DNA from: Flavobacteriales bacterium
GTDB taxonomy: Bacteria; Bacteroidota; Bacteroidia; Flavobacteriales_G; Salibacteraceae
Reading direction: 5' to 3'
DNA: 42,084 nt
Assembly (NCBI GenBank): GCA_020435995.1
Contig: JAGQYO010000029.1
Span: forward strand, 1-42,084
Positions within the stretch are counted from its first letter, which is position 1. Each line of letters starts with the position of its first letter. Below the pieces are notes generated by a model. The model searched no databases. It saw only the letters and a program-made list of their open reading frames with translations, and had not been told where the DNA came from. Below are positions 29,363-37,720 of the stretch, piece after piece. The position numbers and the translations under genes were made by a program.

Positions 29363-30629
29363 TTCTTATTAAGGTTTGTTTTCTATCGGGGCCTACAGAT
29401 ACAACTGTAATGGGCACATGTAGTTCTTTTTCTAAATAGGCTATATAACCCATCAGATTATCGGGTAGCTCTTGAATGTCTGAAAGCCCAGTTAAGTCCT
29501 TGTTCCATCCGGGCAACTCTATATACTGAGGTTTCAATTCCGACCCTACTACATCAAAAGGTACATAGTCTATTGTTTTTCCTTGATATTGGTATTGGGT
29601 ACAAACTTTAATGGTTTCGAAGCCGCTTAACACGTCGGCTTTTGTCATAATAAGCTGCGTTACCCCATTTACCATAATGGCATATTTTAATGCAGGAATA
29701 TCCATCCATCCACATCTTCTTGGTCTACCTGTGGTGGCGCCAAATTCATGTCCTTTTGCTCTTAATTCATCACCTGTGGTATCAAAAAGCTCCGTAGGGA
29801 ATGGGCCTGAGCCTACTCTGGTACAATACGCTTTAAAAATGCCATACACTTCACCGATTCGGTTTGGTGCAATTCCTAAGCCTGTACATGCGCCAGCGCA
29901 AATTGTATTAGAAGAAGTAACAAAAGGGTAGGAGCCAAAATCAATGTCTAATAAACTTCCCTGAGCTCCCTCTGCTAGAATGGCTTCTTCATTGGTGAGG
30001 TGTTGGTTAATTACATGTTCGCTATCAATAAATTGAAGTGACTTAATTTTTTCAATTCCGCCAAACCATTCTTTTTCCATTTCATCAAGGGTGGTGACAT
30101 CGAAATCGAAATGCGCCAATAACTGAAGGTGTTTTTCCTTGAGTCTGTTATAGCGATCGATAAAATTTACAGATTCTACATCGCCTATTCTGAGTCCATT
30201 TCTACCGGTTTTATCCATATAGGTGGGGCCAATTCCTTTTAATGTGGAACCAATTTTATCGATGCCTTTGGCGGCTTCTGATGCTGCATCCAAAAGTTTG
30301 TGGGTAGGAAGTATTAAATGAGCTTTTCTCGAAATAAGTAAATTGCTTTGGTATGAGCAATCTAAGTTGTCTAAAGCCAGTAATTCTTTCTTTAAAATGA
30401 TGGGGTCAATTACTACCCCATTGCCTACAATATTGACTGCATCGGGATGAAAAATACCTGAGGGAATCGTGTGCAATACGTGCTTTATACCATTGAATTC
30501 TAGGGTGTGTCCCGCGTTAGGACCCCCTTGAAAACGCGCAATTACCTTGTATTTTGGAGTCAACACGTCTACAATTTTTCCCTTCCCTTCATCTCCCCAT
30601 TGAAGACCTAACAATACGTCTACTTTCAT
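29346..30629 (-). CDS. purA: Adenylosuccinate synthetase
   Basis: PurA joins IMP and aspartate using GTP, the first committed step to AMP. It is 427 residues, the usual length. The N-terminal LGLQWGDEGKGK (about 7-18) contains the GTP and IMP contact loop with catalytic Asp; GPNAGHT (about 37-43) carries the catalytic His. FVTSSNTICAGACTGLG and the ATTGRPRRCGW loop are also visible. It starts 17 bases after fur and overlaps the OstA-like gene by 17 bases. In E. coli PurA is inhibited by ppGpp, so lying downstream of relA/spoT may be meaningful. Confidence 0.98.
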   Translation of the reverse strand: MKVDVLLGLQWGDEGKGKIVDVLTPKYKVIARFQGGPNAGHTLEFNGIKHVLHTIPSGIFHPDAVNIVGNGVVIDPIILKKELLALDNLDCSYQSNLLISRKAHLILPTHKLLDAASEAAKGIDKIGSTLKGIGPTYMDKTGRNGLRIGDVESVNFIDRYNRLKEKHLQLLAHFDFDVTTLDEMEKEWFGGIEKIKSLQFIDSEHVINQHLTNEEAILAEGAQGSLLDIDFGSYPFVTSSNTICAGACTGLGIAPNRIGEVYGIFKAYCTRVGSGPFPTELFDTTGDELRAKGHEFGATTGRPRRCGWMDIPALKYAIMVNGVTQLIMTKADVLSGFETIKVCTQYQYQGKTIDYVPFDVVGSELKPQYIELPGWNKDLTGLSDIQELPDNLMGYIAYLEKELHVPITVVSVGPDRKQTLIRSAVSA

Positions 30630-30646
30630 ATCTGTTTTGGCAATAT

Positions 30647-31093
30647 TTATTTACAGTTGTTGTTGCATTCACCATAAAAATTTAGCGAATGATGTAAGAT
30701 TTTTATTCCGAGTTGTTGTTCAAGTGTGGTTTTAATTTGTTGCACTCGCGGGTCGCAAAATTCGATAACCTTGTTGCAATTGGTGCATATAATATGGTCG
30801 TGTTGTCGGTAGCCATGCGATTTCTCAAACTGAGAAATTTTTTTACCAAACTGATGTTTTCTAATCAAATGGCACTCCATCAATAAGTCGATGGTATTGT
30901 ACAACGTTGCGCGGCTCACTCTGTATTTCTTATTCTTCATAAGCACATACAGCGTTTCCACGTCAAAATGTTCTTTTAACGAGTAAATTTCATCGAGTAT
31001 AGCGAAGCGTTCCGGCGTTTTGCGGTGTCCATTTTGCTTTAGAAAAGCAGCAAAAATTCGTTTTACTTCTTCCGTTGTTTCAGTAGAAATCAC
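30647..31093 (-). CDS. Fur-family metal-responsive transcriptional repressor
   Basis: A 148-residue dimeric DNA-binding protein. The winged helix includes [13 protein letters not shown] and the recognition helix [15 protein letters not shown] (about 59-73). The metal segment is HDHIIC (98-103). C103, C106, C143 and C147 probably bind structural zinc. Which member (Fur, PerR or Zur) cannot be decided. The start is GTG at 31093; an in-frame TAG closes the frame upstream. A near-consensus TACTTTTA at 31111-31118 could be its -7. It is followed after 17 bases by purA and lies downstream of relA/spoT on the same strand. Confidence 0.92.
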   Translation of the reverse strand: MISTETTEEVKRIFAAFLKQNGHRKTPERFAILDEIYSLKEHFDVETLYVLMKNKKYRVSRATLYNTIDLLMECHLIRKHQFGKKISQFEKSHGYRQHDHIICTNCNKVIEFCDPRVQQIKTTLEQQLGIKILHHSLNFYGECNNNCK

Positions 31094-31175
31094 TTTGGGC
31101 TATTAAAGTGTAAAAGTAAAATTAATTGTCCGTTGGTCGGGCCGCAAACCCTTGGAGATAAAGGAGTTTTTAACA

Positions 31176-33380
31176 TTAATTGGAGGCATCGAGCCGCATC
31201 ACAGAATGAACCCCCTCCGTGCTTTGAATTTTATTCATCAAATTATTGAGGTGGTTGGCATCAGTTACATAGGCCCTTATTTCTCCATCAAAAATTCCAT
31301 CTTCAGATTCGAAGTTGATCGATCGCATATTGACATTCATAGATTGGCTTATGATGTTGGTAATTTCATTTACAAGCCCAAGACGGTCGATTCCTTTTAT
31401 TTTAATGCCAGCCATAAATGCCAGTGAGTGGTTGCTAATCCATTTTGCTTCAATAATGCGGTAGTGGTGACTAGATTGTAATTCTACCGTTTTGGGACAA
31501 TTGGTTCTGTGTATTTTAATGATGTTGTTTTTTCCGATAAAACCAAATACCTTGTCTCCAGGAATGGGATTGCAGCACTCAGCAAGCTGATAATCAACGT
31601 GATGTTCTTCATCAAAACCTTGTACATCAGCCACCCCACCAATGTTGGTGATAATCGAATTTTTGGCCTTTCTAAAATTGTTTTTAATGAGTCCTTTTTC
31701 GACCTTCAGTTTTTTTAATAAGTCAAAATCGAGCTTGCCATTTTTGGTTTGATAGTATAAATCATCTAGACTCGAAAGCAAGTAAAAATAGGCCACTTTG
31801 TACAAGTTGTCGTTGTTGATTTTGATACCGAGCTCCCTCATTTTTTCGCGAAGTATGGTTCGACCTACTACAGCCAGCTTCTTTTTTTCGTTTTTTACGT
31901 AATCTTTGATTTTGGATTTTGCCTTCGCCGTCACTACAAATTTGAGCCAGTCCTCATTTGGTCGACCTTTTTGAGAGGTGATAATTTCCACCTGTGCACC
32001 CGATTTCAGAACATGACTTAGGGGTACAAGTTTGTTGTTGACCTTGGCGCCAATACAGTTTTTCCCTACTTGGCTGTGGATTTCAAAAGCAAAATCAACG
32101 GGAGTAGAGTTTATGGGCAAGGAAACCACGTCACCTTTTGGTGTGAAGGTGATAATTTCATCTTCAAACAAATTGAGTTTGAAATCGGATAAATAATCTT
32201 CAGAATGAACGTCTTCGTTTTCTATGGTTTCCCTTATTCTTTCAATCCAAGCATCAACGGCATGTTCTGCACCCTTCGATTTGTATTTCCAATGTGAAGC
32301 ATAGCCATTTTCAGCAATATCGTCCATTCTTTTGCTGCGTATTTGAACCTCCACCCACTTGCCTGTTGGGCTCATTACGGTTATATGCAACGATTCGTAC
32401 CCATTGGCCTTTGGCGTCGAAATCCAATCTCGCAATCGATCTGGGTTGGGTTTGTAAAAATCTGTAACCAAGGAGTATGTTTTCCAGCAATCGGCTTTTT
32501 CATCTTTTGGCTCCGAGTTCAAAATAATGCGAACCGCAAGTAGGTCAAAAACTTCTTCAAATGGAATTCCTTGCTTCCGCATCTTTTGATAAATCGAGAA
32601 AATAGACTTCGTTCTACCAAGTATTTGATAATCCATTGAAGCATTTACCAAAGCTCTATCAATCGGTAATATGAAGCGGTTAAGAAATCGAGTTCTTACT
32701 GCCTTAGATTTTTGTAATTTATATTTTATATCCTTATAGGCTTCTGGTTCTAAGTATTTTAGACTTAGATCTTCCATTTCGGATTTTATGTTATAGAGGC
32801 CAAGTCGGTGGGCTAGCGGAGCGTATAAGTAGAGGGTTTCTGAGGCAATTTTTCGAGATTTATCTTCTCGCATTGAACCAAGGGTCCGCATGTTGTGAAG
32901 CCTATCGGCGAGTTTGATCAGAATTACCCTCACGTCTTCCGATAAGGTCAGAATAAGTTTTTTGAAATTCTCAGCTTGTAGGTTGGTATTAGAATCAAAA
33001 AGCTCTGATATTTTGGTTAATCCATCGATGATAGTTGCCACCCTTGGGTCAAATAGTTCGGCAATATCACTTAAGGTAATATCGGTGTCTTCTACCACAT
33101 CGTGTAGCAGTGCGCAAACAATGCCAATCGTGCCTACGCCAATATCTTCTTTAGCAATTTTTGCTACTGCAATTGGATGAAAAATATAGGGCTCACCAGA
33201 TTTTCGCCTCACCCCAGAGTGTGCTTCTAGTGCCACATCAAAAGCCCGTCGGATTTGGCTTTTATCTTTTTCATTAATCGGATTCTTTCCTGGTTTAAGT
33301 AAATCACGGTATGCACGCAAAATATCGCGTCTCTCCTTTTTTAAAGAGTCTTCAGAGATTTCTTCTTCTGCCCAATCCAT
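31176..33380 (-). CDS. Bifunctional (p)ppGpp synthetase/hydrolase, RelA/SpoT family
   Basis: This Rel-type enzyme makes and degrades the alarmone (p)ppGpp. The 734 residues show the full long-RSH order. The HD hydrolase domain has H54, H68 and the H93-D94 pair in LLHDVVEDTD. The synthetase region contains IFSIYQKMRKQG and FDLLAVRIILNS. A TGS domain (EDEIITFTPKGDVVSLP) and C-terminal ACT domain (GLVNEITNIISQSMNVNMRS) follow. An intact HD motif predicts working hydrolase. The ATG at 33380 is the first start after an in-frame stop and lies four bases after a TAACTTTG element. Downstream are fur and purA. Confidence 0.95.
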   Translation of the reverse strand: MDWAEEEISEDSLKKERRDILRAYRDLLKPGKNPINEKDKSQIRRAFDVALEAHSGVRRKSGEPYIFHPIAVAKIAKEDIGVGTIGIVCALLHDVVEDTDITLSDIAELFDPRVATIIDGLTKISELFDSNTNLQAENFKKLILTLSEDVRVILIKLADRLHNMRTLGSMREDKSRKIASETLYLYAPLAHRLGLYNIKSEMEDLSLKYLEPEAYKDIKYKLQKSKAVRTRFLNRFILPIDRALVNASMDYQILGRTKSIFSIYQKMRKQGIPFEEVFDLLAVRIILNSEPKDEKADCWKTYSLVTDFYKPNPDRLRDWISTPKANGYESLHITVMSPTGKWVEVQIRSKRMDDIAENGYASHWKYKSKGAEHAVDAWIERIRETIENEDVHSEDYLSDFKLNLFEDEIITFTPKGDVVSLPINSTPVDFAFEIHSQVGKNCIGAKVNNKLVPLSHVLKSGAQVEIITSQKGRPNEDWLKFVVTAKAKSKIKDYVKNEKKKLAVVGRTILREKMRELGIKINNDNLYKVAYFYLLSSLDDLYYQTKNGKLDFDLLKKLKVEKGLIKNNFRKAKNSIITNIGGVADVQGFDEEHHVDYQLAECCNPIPGDKVFGFIGKNNIIKIHRTNCPKTVELQSSHHYRIIEAKWISNHSLAFMAGIKIKGIDRLGLVNEITNIISQSMNVNMRSINFESEDGIFDGEIRAYVTDANHLNNLMNKIQSTEGVHSVMRLDASN

Positions 33381-33384
33381 GTTG

Positions 33385-33392
33385 CAAAGTTA
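33385..33392 (-). promoter_or_regulatory. -7 promoter element placed four bases before the relA/spoT start codon
   Basis: Minus-strand TAACTTTG matches TAnnTTTG. The spacer to the ATG is CAAC. The frame upstream is closed by the TAA at the start of the element itself. The transcript should begin at about the start codon. The -33 region is not obvious. Confidence 0.6.
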
Positions 33393-33532
33393 ATTACAGA
33401 TTTAGACCATTAGCCAGATCGTAAATCCATTTAATAAAGTCGAAATTCGGTATATAAATTGAAAACTTGCCAAGGGTTTTTCGATTTTAAAAAGAATTTC
33501 AGAATTGCTGGAATTTCACCAAACCTTTAATG

Positions 33533-33540
33533 TAGATTTG
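33533..33540 (+). promoter_or_regulatory. -7 promoter element placed four bases before the exported dikinase-like gene
   Basis: TAGATTTG matches TAnnTTTG; the spacer ATGA leads to the ATG at 33545, whose frame is closed by the TGA at 33542-33544. A TTG lies 25 bases upstream of the element (33505-33507), a little far for a -33 box. This forms a divergent promoter pair with relA/spoT across 164 bp. Confidence 0.55.
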
Positions 33541-33544
33541 ATGA

Positions 33545-36466
33545 ATGGCGTTGAAACATGGTAAATTGAACACTAAAAATCTAAAGGTTTTATTGGTTTT
33601 ATTGGTTTTCCAAATCTTTCTCTATGGGCAGAAACCGTATGAAGCAATTCAGGTGAAAGAGTTGGTAGCTAAGTTCAAAGCAGACCCAAAAGGGCCGTAT
33701 AGGGATATTCGTTGGTTTTGCAAGGATGGCACTACCGTAGGGCCGCAAGAGCGATGTGTTGAAAAAGGGGGTGTGCAACGGGCTCGGTATAAGGATGAGG
33801 TCGTGCAATTGGCGGTAAAACATCATATTTATTTAGGGCAAATTCTTTCCACAACGGATTACAGCGAATTCTGGGATGAAGGGCATCAAAACAGCCGATT
33901 TATTCAATTTCAATTAGAAAGTTATTTACGAGCTTATGACAATGGCTGGGTTAATCGAAAAGCGCAGTACTACAGAGGTGCTTTTCAAATTGAAGACGAG
34001 GAAGAATGGGGGCGGAAATTCTTTGAGTGGCTTTTGAAAGACAAGAAAGTGCTGGAGCAAAAGTTTTTAATTGTCCGACTTGCAGGTAAAGAAATTCCCC
34101 ATGCGAAAACTACAAATACAGCCATGAAAGTCAGGGCATTGTCCAAAGAACTGGCGGATGAATACGCCGCATTTATGAACTTGAGGATTAAAATTCATGG
34201 AAGCCCAGATGAAGGGGACATCAAGCGGGTGGGTGATTTTCTGAGGGCTAATAAATCAAAATTATCAGAGGATCAAGTAACGAAATTTGAATCTCTTATA
34301 GAGCAAATGCGGACGCTTTATAAACCAGTTTCTTTAGAAGAGTTTAAAACCTTGGTGTCGACCTTATCGGATCATTCGCTGGTAAAAATAGCGTTGACTG
34401 AATTTACGAAAGGTTATTCTGAGATAGATGTAAATGATACAAAAAGAAAATGTGAGTTTATGGCCAACCATGCATATTCCCTTCGGCTTATTCTGCTGGG
34501 TGATCTAACGAGTTTAGAAAGGTTGGCTGGCTTAGATGCAGGGTTGAAAATGGAGTCGTTGCTTATGTTGGAATCGTCCAAATGGAAGCCTGCAACTTTG
34601 CTGGAGTTATATGATAAAACAAACATGCTTGCCCGAGCAGCTGCGGCTTTTGGATACCTAGAACTGTGGGAATACAAAGAGCTGTCAAAGGATTTTGATT
34701 TAAAAAACGCTACAGATATTTCGATGGACGGATTAAAGAAGTTGGCTTGGCGCAGTCAGAAAGCTGTGGAGTGGTCAACATCCTCTATTGCTGCCCAATA
34801 CCACAAAGAAATGATGGTTTTCAAGACATTCGAGCCCATAGTAGAAGGTTTTGTTGATGAAAAAGTGAGGGCTTCCATTTTGCTGCAACTTGGAAGTAGT
34901 GCTTCGTATCTTGGAAATTTTGTAGCTAAAAACACCGGTATTTCTCATGAAGTTCCCGCCATCTCAAATCCCAGTTCGATAAGGGGATTGAACCCCGGAT
35001 ATGCCAAAGGAACTCTGATAGTAACCAAAGATATTGGCGATTTGGAAGTTAATTCCAATCACATTTATGTGTTTTCTAATCCACCAGCAGATTTAAAGCC
35101 AGTAGTCGGAATTGCAACTGTTTCAGAGGGAAACTTGGTTTCGCACGTTCAACTGCTCGCGCGAAACTTGGGAATCCCCAATGCAGTTTTGTCTGGGGAA
35201 AATTTGGAAGATTTGAAGAAACTAAACAACACGGAAGTTTTCTATGCCGTATCGCCCGGAGGAAAAGTAGTGCTGAAAAATGCATCGGAGATGACGGCCA
35301 TCGAAAAAGCACTTTTTGCAGTAAAAAAAAGATCGGTTGATATGATCACGGTACCCGTAGATAATATTGAAATAAAATCTCCTAGGCTGCTCAATCTAAA
35401 TGCGGTAAATGCAAGTCATTCAGGAAAAATGTGCGGCCCTAAAGCCGCCAATTTAGGACAACTCAAAAAGAATTTTCCAGAGCAGGTGGTAGAGGGAATT
35501 GTAATTCCTTTTTCTGTGTTCAAGCAACATTTTGATCAATTGATGCCCTTAAGAGAGATTACCTATTGGGAATTTCTAACCCAGACTTTTGAGCGATCCA
35601 GACAGCTAAGTGAAGAGGGTAAATCCGACCTAGAAATCGAAAGTTTTATTCTTAAACAATTATCAGAATTGCGAACAGCTATACTTGCGATGCCGTTAAT
35701 TCCTGAGTTTGTAGCCAGCCTAAAACAAATGTTTAAAGAAGTGCTGGGGGAAGAGTTTGGCGACATTCCCGTGTTTTTAAGAAGCGATACCAACATGGAG
35801 GATTTGAATGATTTTACGGGAGCTGGTCTCAACCTTACACTATTTAATGTGAGGGATAGTGAGAAAATTCTGACGGGCATAAAAGAAGTTTGGGCTTCGC
35901 CTTATAGCGAGAGGAGTTATAAATGGAGGCAGCGTTATTTGCTGAATCCTGAGAATGTATTTCCCTCCATTTTAATTATTCCAAGCGTAGATGTAGACGC
36001 ATCTGGTGTAATGATCACCAAAGGAATTCAATCAGAGAATGCGAGGGCGGTAACAGTCGCCTTTAATCGGGGAGTAGGGGGTGCTGTGGAAGGGCAAATG
36101 AGCGAAATGTGGGAAATTGAGGAAGGCGATAAATTCCAGTTAATAGGCCCATGTAGGGAAAAAACCGCCACCACATTGCCGAAAATCGGAGGCAAGGGAA
36201 TTTCGCAGCACGAATTGAATTCATCGATACTAAGCCCCAAGGAATTAAATGCTATGGCGGCGATGGCTGATCAAATGCGAAAAACACTTCCCATCTCTGG
36301 CATGCAAGGCCCGTATGACGTGGAGCTTGGCTTTAAAAACGGAAAAATGTGGCTTTTTCAAGTTCGGCCCTTTGTTGAAAACAAAAAGGCCTTGTCTTCG
36401 GATTATCTCAATTCTTTAAACCCCGTTATTCAAGAGAAAATGATTCCGCTCTCAACAACTTTGTAA
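33545..36466 (+). CDS. Exported PEP synthase/pyruvate phosphate dikinase-type protein with glucan-water-dikinase-like domain order
   Basis: A 973-residue protein. It begins with a signal peptide (basic n-region, core VLLVLLVFQIFLYG, cleavage near Gly-Gln at about 28). About 450 residues of unknown, mostly helical sequence follow, with two early cysteines (FCKDGTTVGPQERC). Then comes a phosphohistidine swivel domain with H534 in SHVQLLARNLGIPNAVL, and a C-terminal PPDK-type ATP-grasp domain (about 630-955: GPKAANLGQL, FLRSDTNMEDL, FNRGVGGAVEGQ, WLFQVRPF). The swivel precedes the ATP-grasp, and there is no PEP TIM barrel; this is the order of plant glucan water dikinases, not of PEP synthase. 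Export is unexpected for an ATP enzyme. The SxxK hydrolase gene starts two bases downstream. Confidence 0.85.
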   Translation: MALKHGKLNTKNLKVLLVLLVFQIFLYGQKPYEAIQVKELVAKFKADPKGPYRDIRWFCKDGTTVGPQERCVEKGGVQRARYKDEVVQLAVKHHIYLGQILSTTDYSEFWDEGHQNSRFIQFQLESYLRAYDNGWVNRKAQYYRGAFQIEDEEEWGRKFFEWLLKDKKVLEQKFLIVRLAGKEIPHAKTTNTAMKVRALSKELADEYAAFMNLRIKIHGSPDEGDIKRVGDFLRANKSKLSEDQVTKFESLIEQMRTLYKPVSLEEFKTLVSTLSDHSLVKIALTEFTKGYSEIDVNDTKRKCEFMANHAYSLRLILLGDLTSLERLAGLDAGLKMESLLMLESSKWKPATLLELYDKTNMLARAAAAFGYLELWEYKELSKDFDLKNATDISMDGLKKLAWRSQKAVEWSTSSIAAQYHKEMMVFKTFEPIVEGFVDEKVRASILLQLGSSASYLGNFVAKNTGISHEVPAISNPSSIRGLNPGYAKGTLIVTKDIGDLEVNSNHIYVFSNPPADLKPVVGIATVSEGNLVSHVQLLARNLGIPNAVLSGENLEDLKKLNNTEVFYAVSPGGKVVLKNASEMTAIEKALFAVKKRSVDMITVPVDNIEIKSPRLLNLNAVNASHSGKMCGPKAANLGQLKKNFPEQVVEGIVIPFSVFKQHFDQLMPLREITYWEFLTQTFERSRQLSEEGKSDLEIESFILKQLSELRTAILAMPLIPEFVASLKQMFKEVLGEEFGDIPVFLRSDTNMEDLNDFTGAGLNLTLFNVRDSEKILTGIKEVWASPYSERSYKWRQRYLLNPENVFPSILIIPSVDVDASGVMITKGIQSENARAVTVAFNRGVGGAVEGQMSEMWEIEEGDKFQLIGPCREKTATTLPKIGGKGISQHELNSSILSPKELNAMAAMADQMRKTLPISGMQGPYDVELGFKNGKMWLFQVRPFVENKKALSSDYLNSLNPVIQEKMIPLSTTL

Positions 36467-36468
36467 GT

Positions 36469-37710
36469 ATGAAAATAAAATTGTGGATTTCGATAGTTTT
36501 AGTTTTACTGTGTTTTTCATTTACTCCCTATCCGATTGATGGCTACGAAGTAAGTGGTATAAAACGGCTAAAATATGTGCAACTCGTTCAGCAGGGGACT
36601 ATAAAAGGAACCATGCCTATTACTGGCGCCCAAAAGTCGATTAAAGACATCAAACTCCAATTGGTGGGGCGAAATATCTCAGGAATTCCAACTGCTGATG
36701 CTGAGCTTCAAAAGTCATTGAATAGTTTGTTCCCTTCTTTGCACGAGAGTTATTCCATCGCCGTTTTGGATATTTCATTAGGCAAACCAGTTCGCTACGC
36801 ATCTCGAAAGGAAACTGGACAATACCAACCTGGTAGTGTAGGCAAATTGGCTGTTGCTTTTGGTTTGTTTGAAGAGTTGAAAAAGATTTATCCCGATTCG
36901 TATAAAAAAAGGCAGGACCTACTGCGTACAAAGATTGTTAGAGCAGGCAAATGGGCTTTGACGGATGGCCATACCGTACCGTTTTTTGACCTTGAAACAC
37001 AAAAGCTAAGTAAACGAGCTGTTGCTGAGCCTGATGAGTTTTCCTTATTTGAATGGCTCGATCACATGATTTCGGTGAGTAACAATGGGGCGGCTAGCAT
37101 CGTATGGCGCGAAGCAATTTTAATGCGTGCATTTGGTAAATCGTATCCGATGCTAACCGAAGAAAAGGCTACGGAATATTTTAAAAACACACCTAAATCT
37201 CAACTTTCTGAGTTGGCCATAGATGTAGTTAATACGCCTATGCGAAATATGGGAATTACGGAAGACGAATGGAGGTTGGGCACTTTGTTTACTAAAGGCG
37301 CGGGGTCTTACATTCCACCAAAAGGTGGTAGCACAGGTTCGCCCTTGGGGGTTATGAAATTTTTAATTGCGCTTGAAAGTGGAAAAATTGTGGATAAGGA
37401 GAGTAGTCTAGAAATCAAGCGGTTAATGTACCAAACCGATAGAAGAATTAGGTATGCTACGGCACCAGCATTGGCCTCTGCAGCGGTTTATTTTAAAAGT
37501 GGAAGTTTGTATAAATGCCAACCTGAGGAAGGCTATACGTGTGCCAAGTACAAGGGAAATGTTAGAAATTTTATGAATTCTGTGGCGATCGTAGAACATA
37601 CGGATGGCGCTACTTATATGGTAGTTTTAATGAGCAATGTGTTGTACAAAAACTCGGCGAATGACCACCAAGCATTGGCCAGCAGTATCGATCGAATTAT
37701 CAGGAAATAG
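36469..37710 (+). CDS. Exported SxxK serine hydrolase, class A beta-lactamase/penicillin-binding fold
   Basis: A 413-residue protein with an N-terminal signal sequence or anchor (LWISIVLVLLCFSFTPY). The three motifs of the penicillin-interacting fold are present: S123-V-G-K126 (SxxK), S204-N-N206 (SDN-like) and K343-S-G345 (KTG-like). Cys15 in the leader lacks a convincing lipobox. Two cysteines lie near residues 349-357 (CQPEEGYTC). The extended spacing between motifs and the presence of SNN rather than SDN suggest a carboxypeptidase/esterase-like role rather than a resistance enzyme, but this is inference. It starts two bases after the dikinase-like gene stop, so both form one operon. It is convergent with the transporter gene. 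Confidence 0.85.
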   Translation: MKIKLWISIVLVLLCFSFTPYPIDGYEVSGIKRLKYVQLVQQGTIKGTMPITGAQKSIKDIKLQLVGRNISGIPTADAELQKSLNSLFPSLHESYSIAVLDISLGKPVRYASRKETGQYQPGSVGKLAVAFGLFEELKKIYPDSYKKRQDLLRTKIVRAGKWALTDGHTVPFFDLETQKLSKRAVAEPDEFSLFEWLDHMISVSNNGAASIVWREAILMRAFGKSYPMLTEEKATEYFKNTPKSQLSELAIDVVNTPMRNMGITEDEWRLGTLFTKGAGSYIPPKGGSTGSPLGVMKFLIALESGKIVDKESSLEIKRLMYQTDRRIRYATAPALASAAVYFKSGSLYKCQPEEGYTCAKYKGNVRNFMNSVAIVEHTDGATYMVVLMSNVLYKNSANDHQALASSIDRIIRK

Positions 37711-37720
37711 CTAGCTATTT
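37705..37720. terminator. Perfect 16-bp palindrome containing both convergent stop codons
   Basis: AAATAGCTAGCTATTT is self-complementary and holds TAG of the hydrolase gene (37708-37710) and TAG of the transporter gene on the minus strand (37717-37715). On the + strand it is followed by TTCTT after an uninterrupted T-run, so it could act as a weak terminator there; on the minus strand the T-run is shorter. The stem is AT-rich and only about six base pairs outside a CTAG loop. Confidence 0.45.

Noticed and set aside
31111-31118. TACTTTTA on the minus strand as a fur promoter
   Set aside because: One base off the -7 consensus and the only TTG upstream is about 26 bases away; not strong enough to list as a separate feature.
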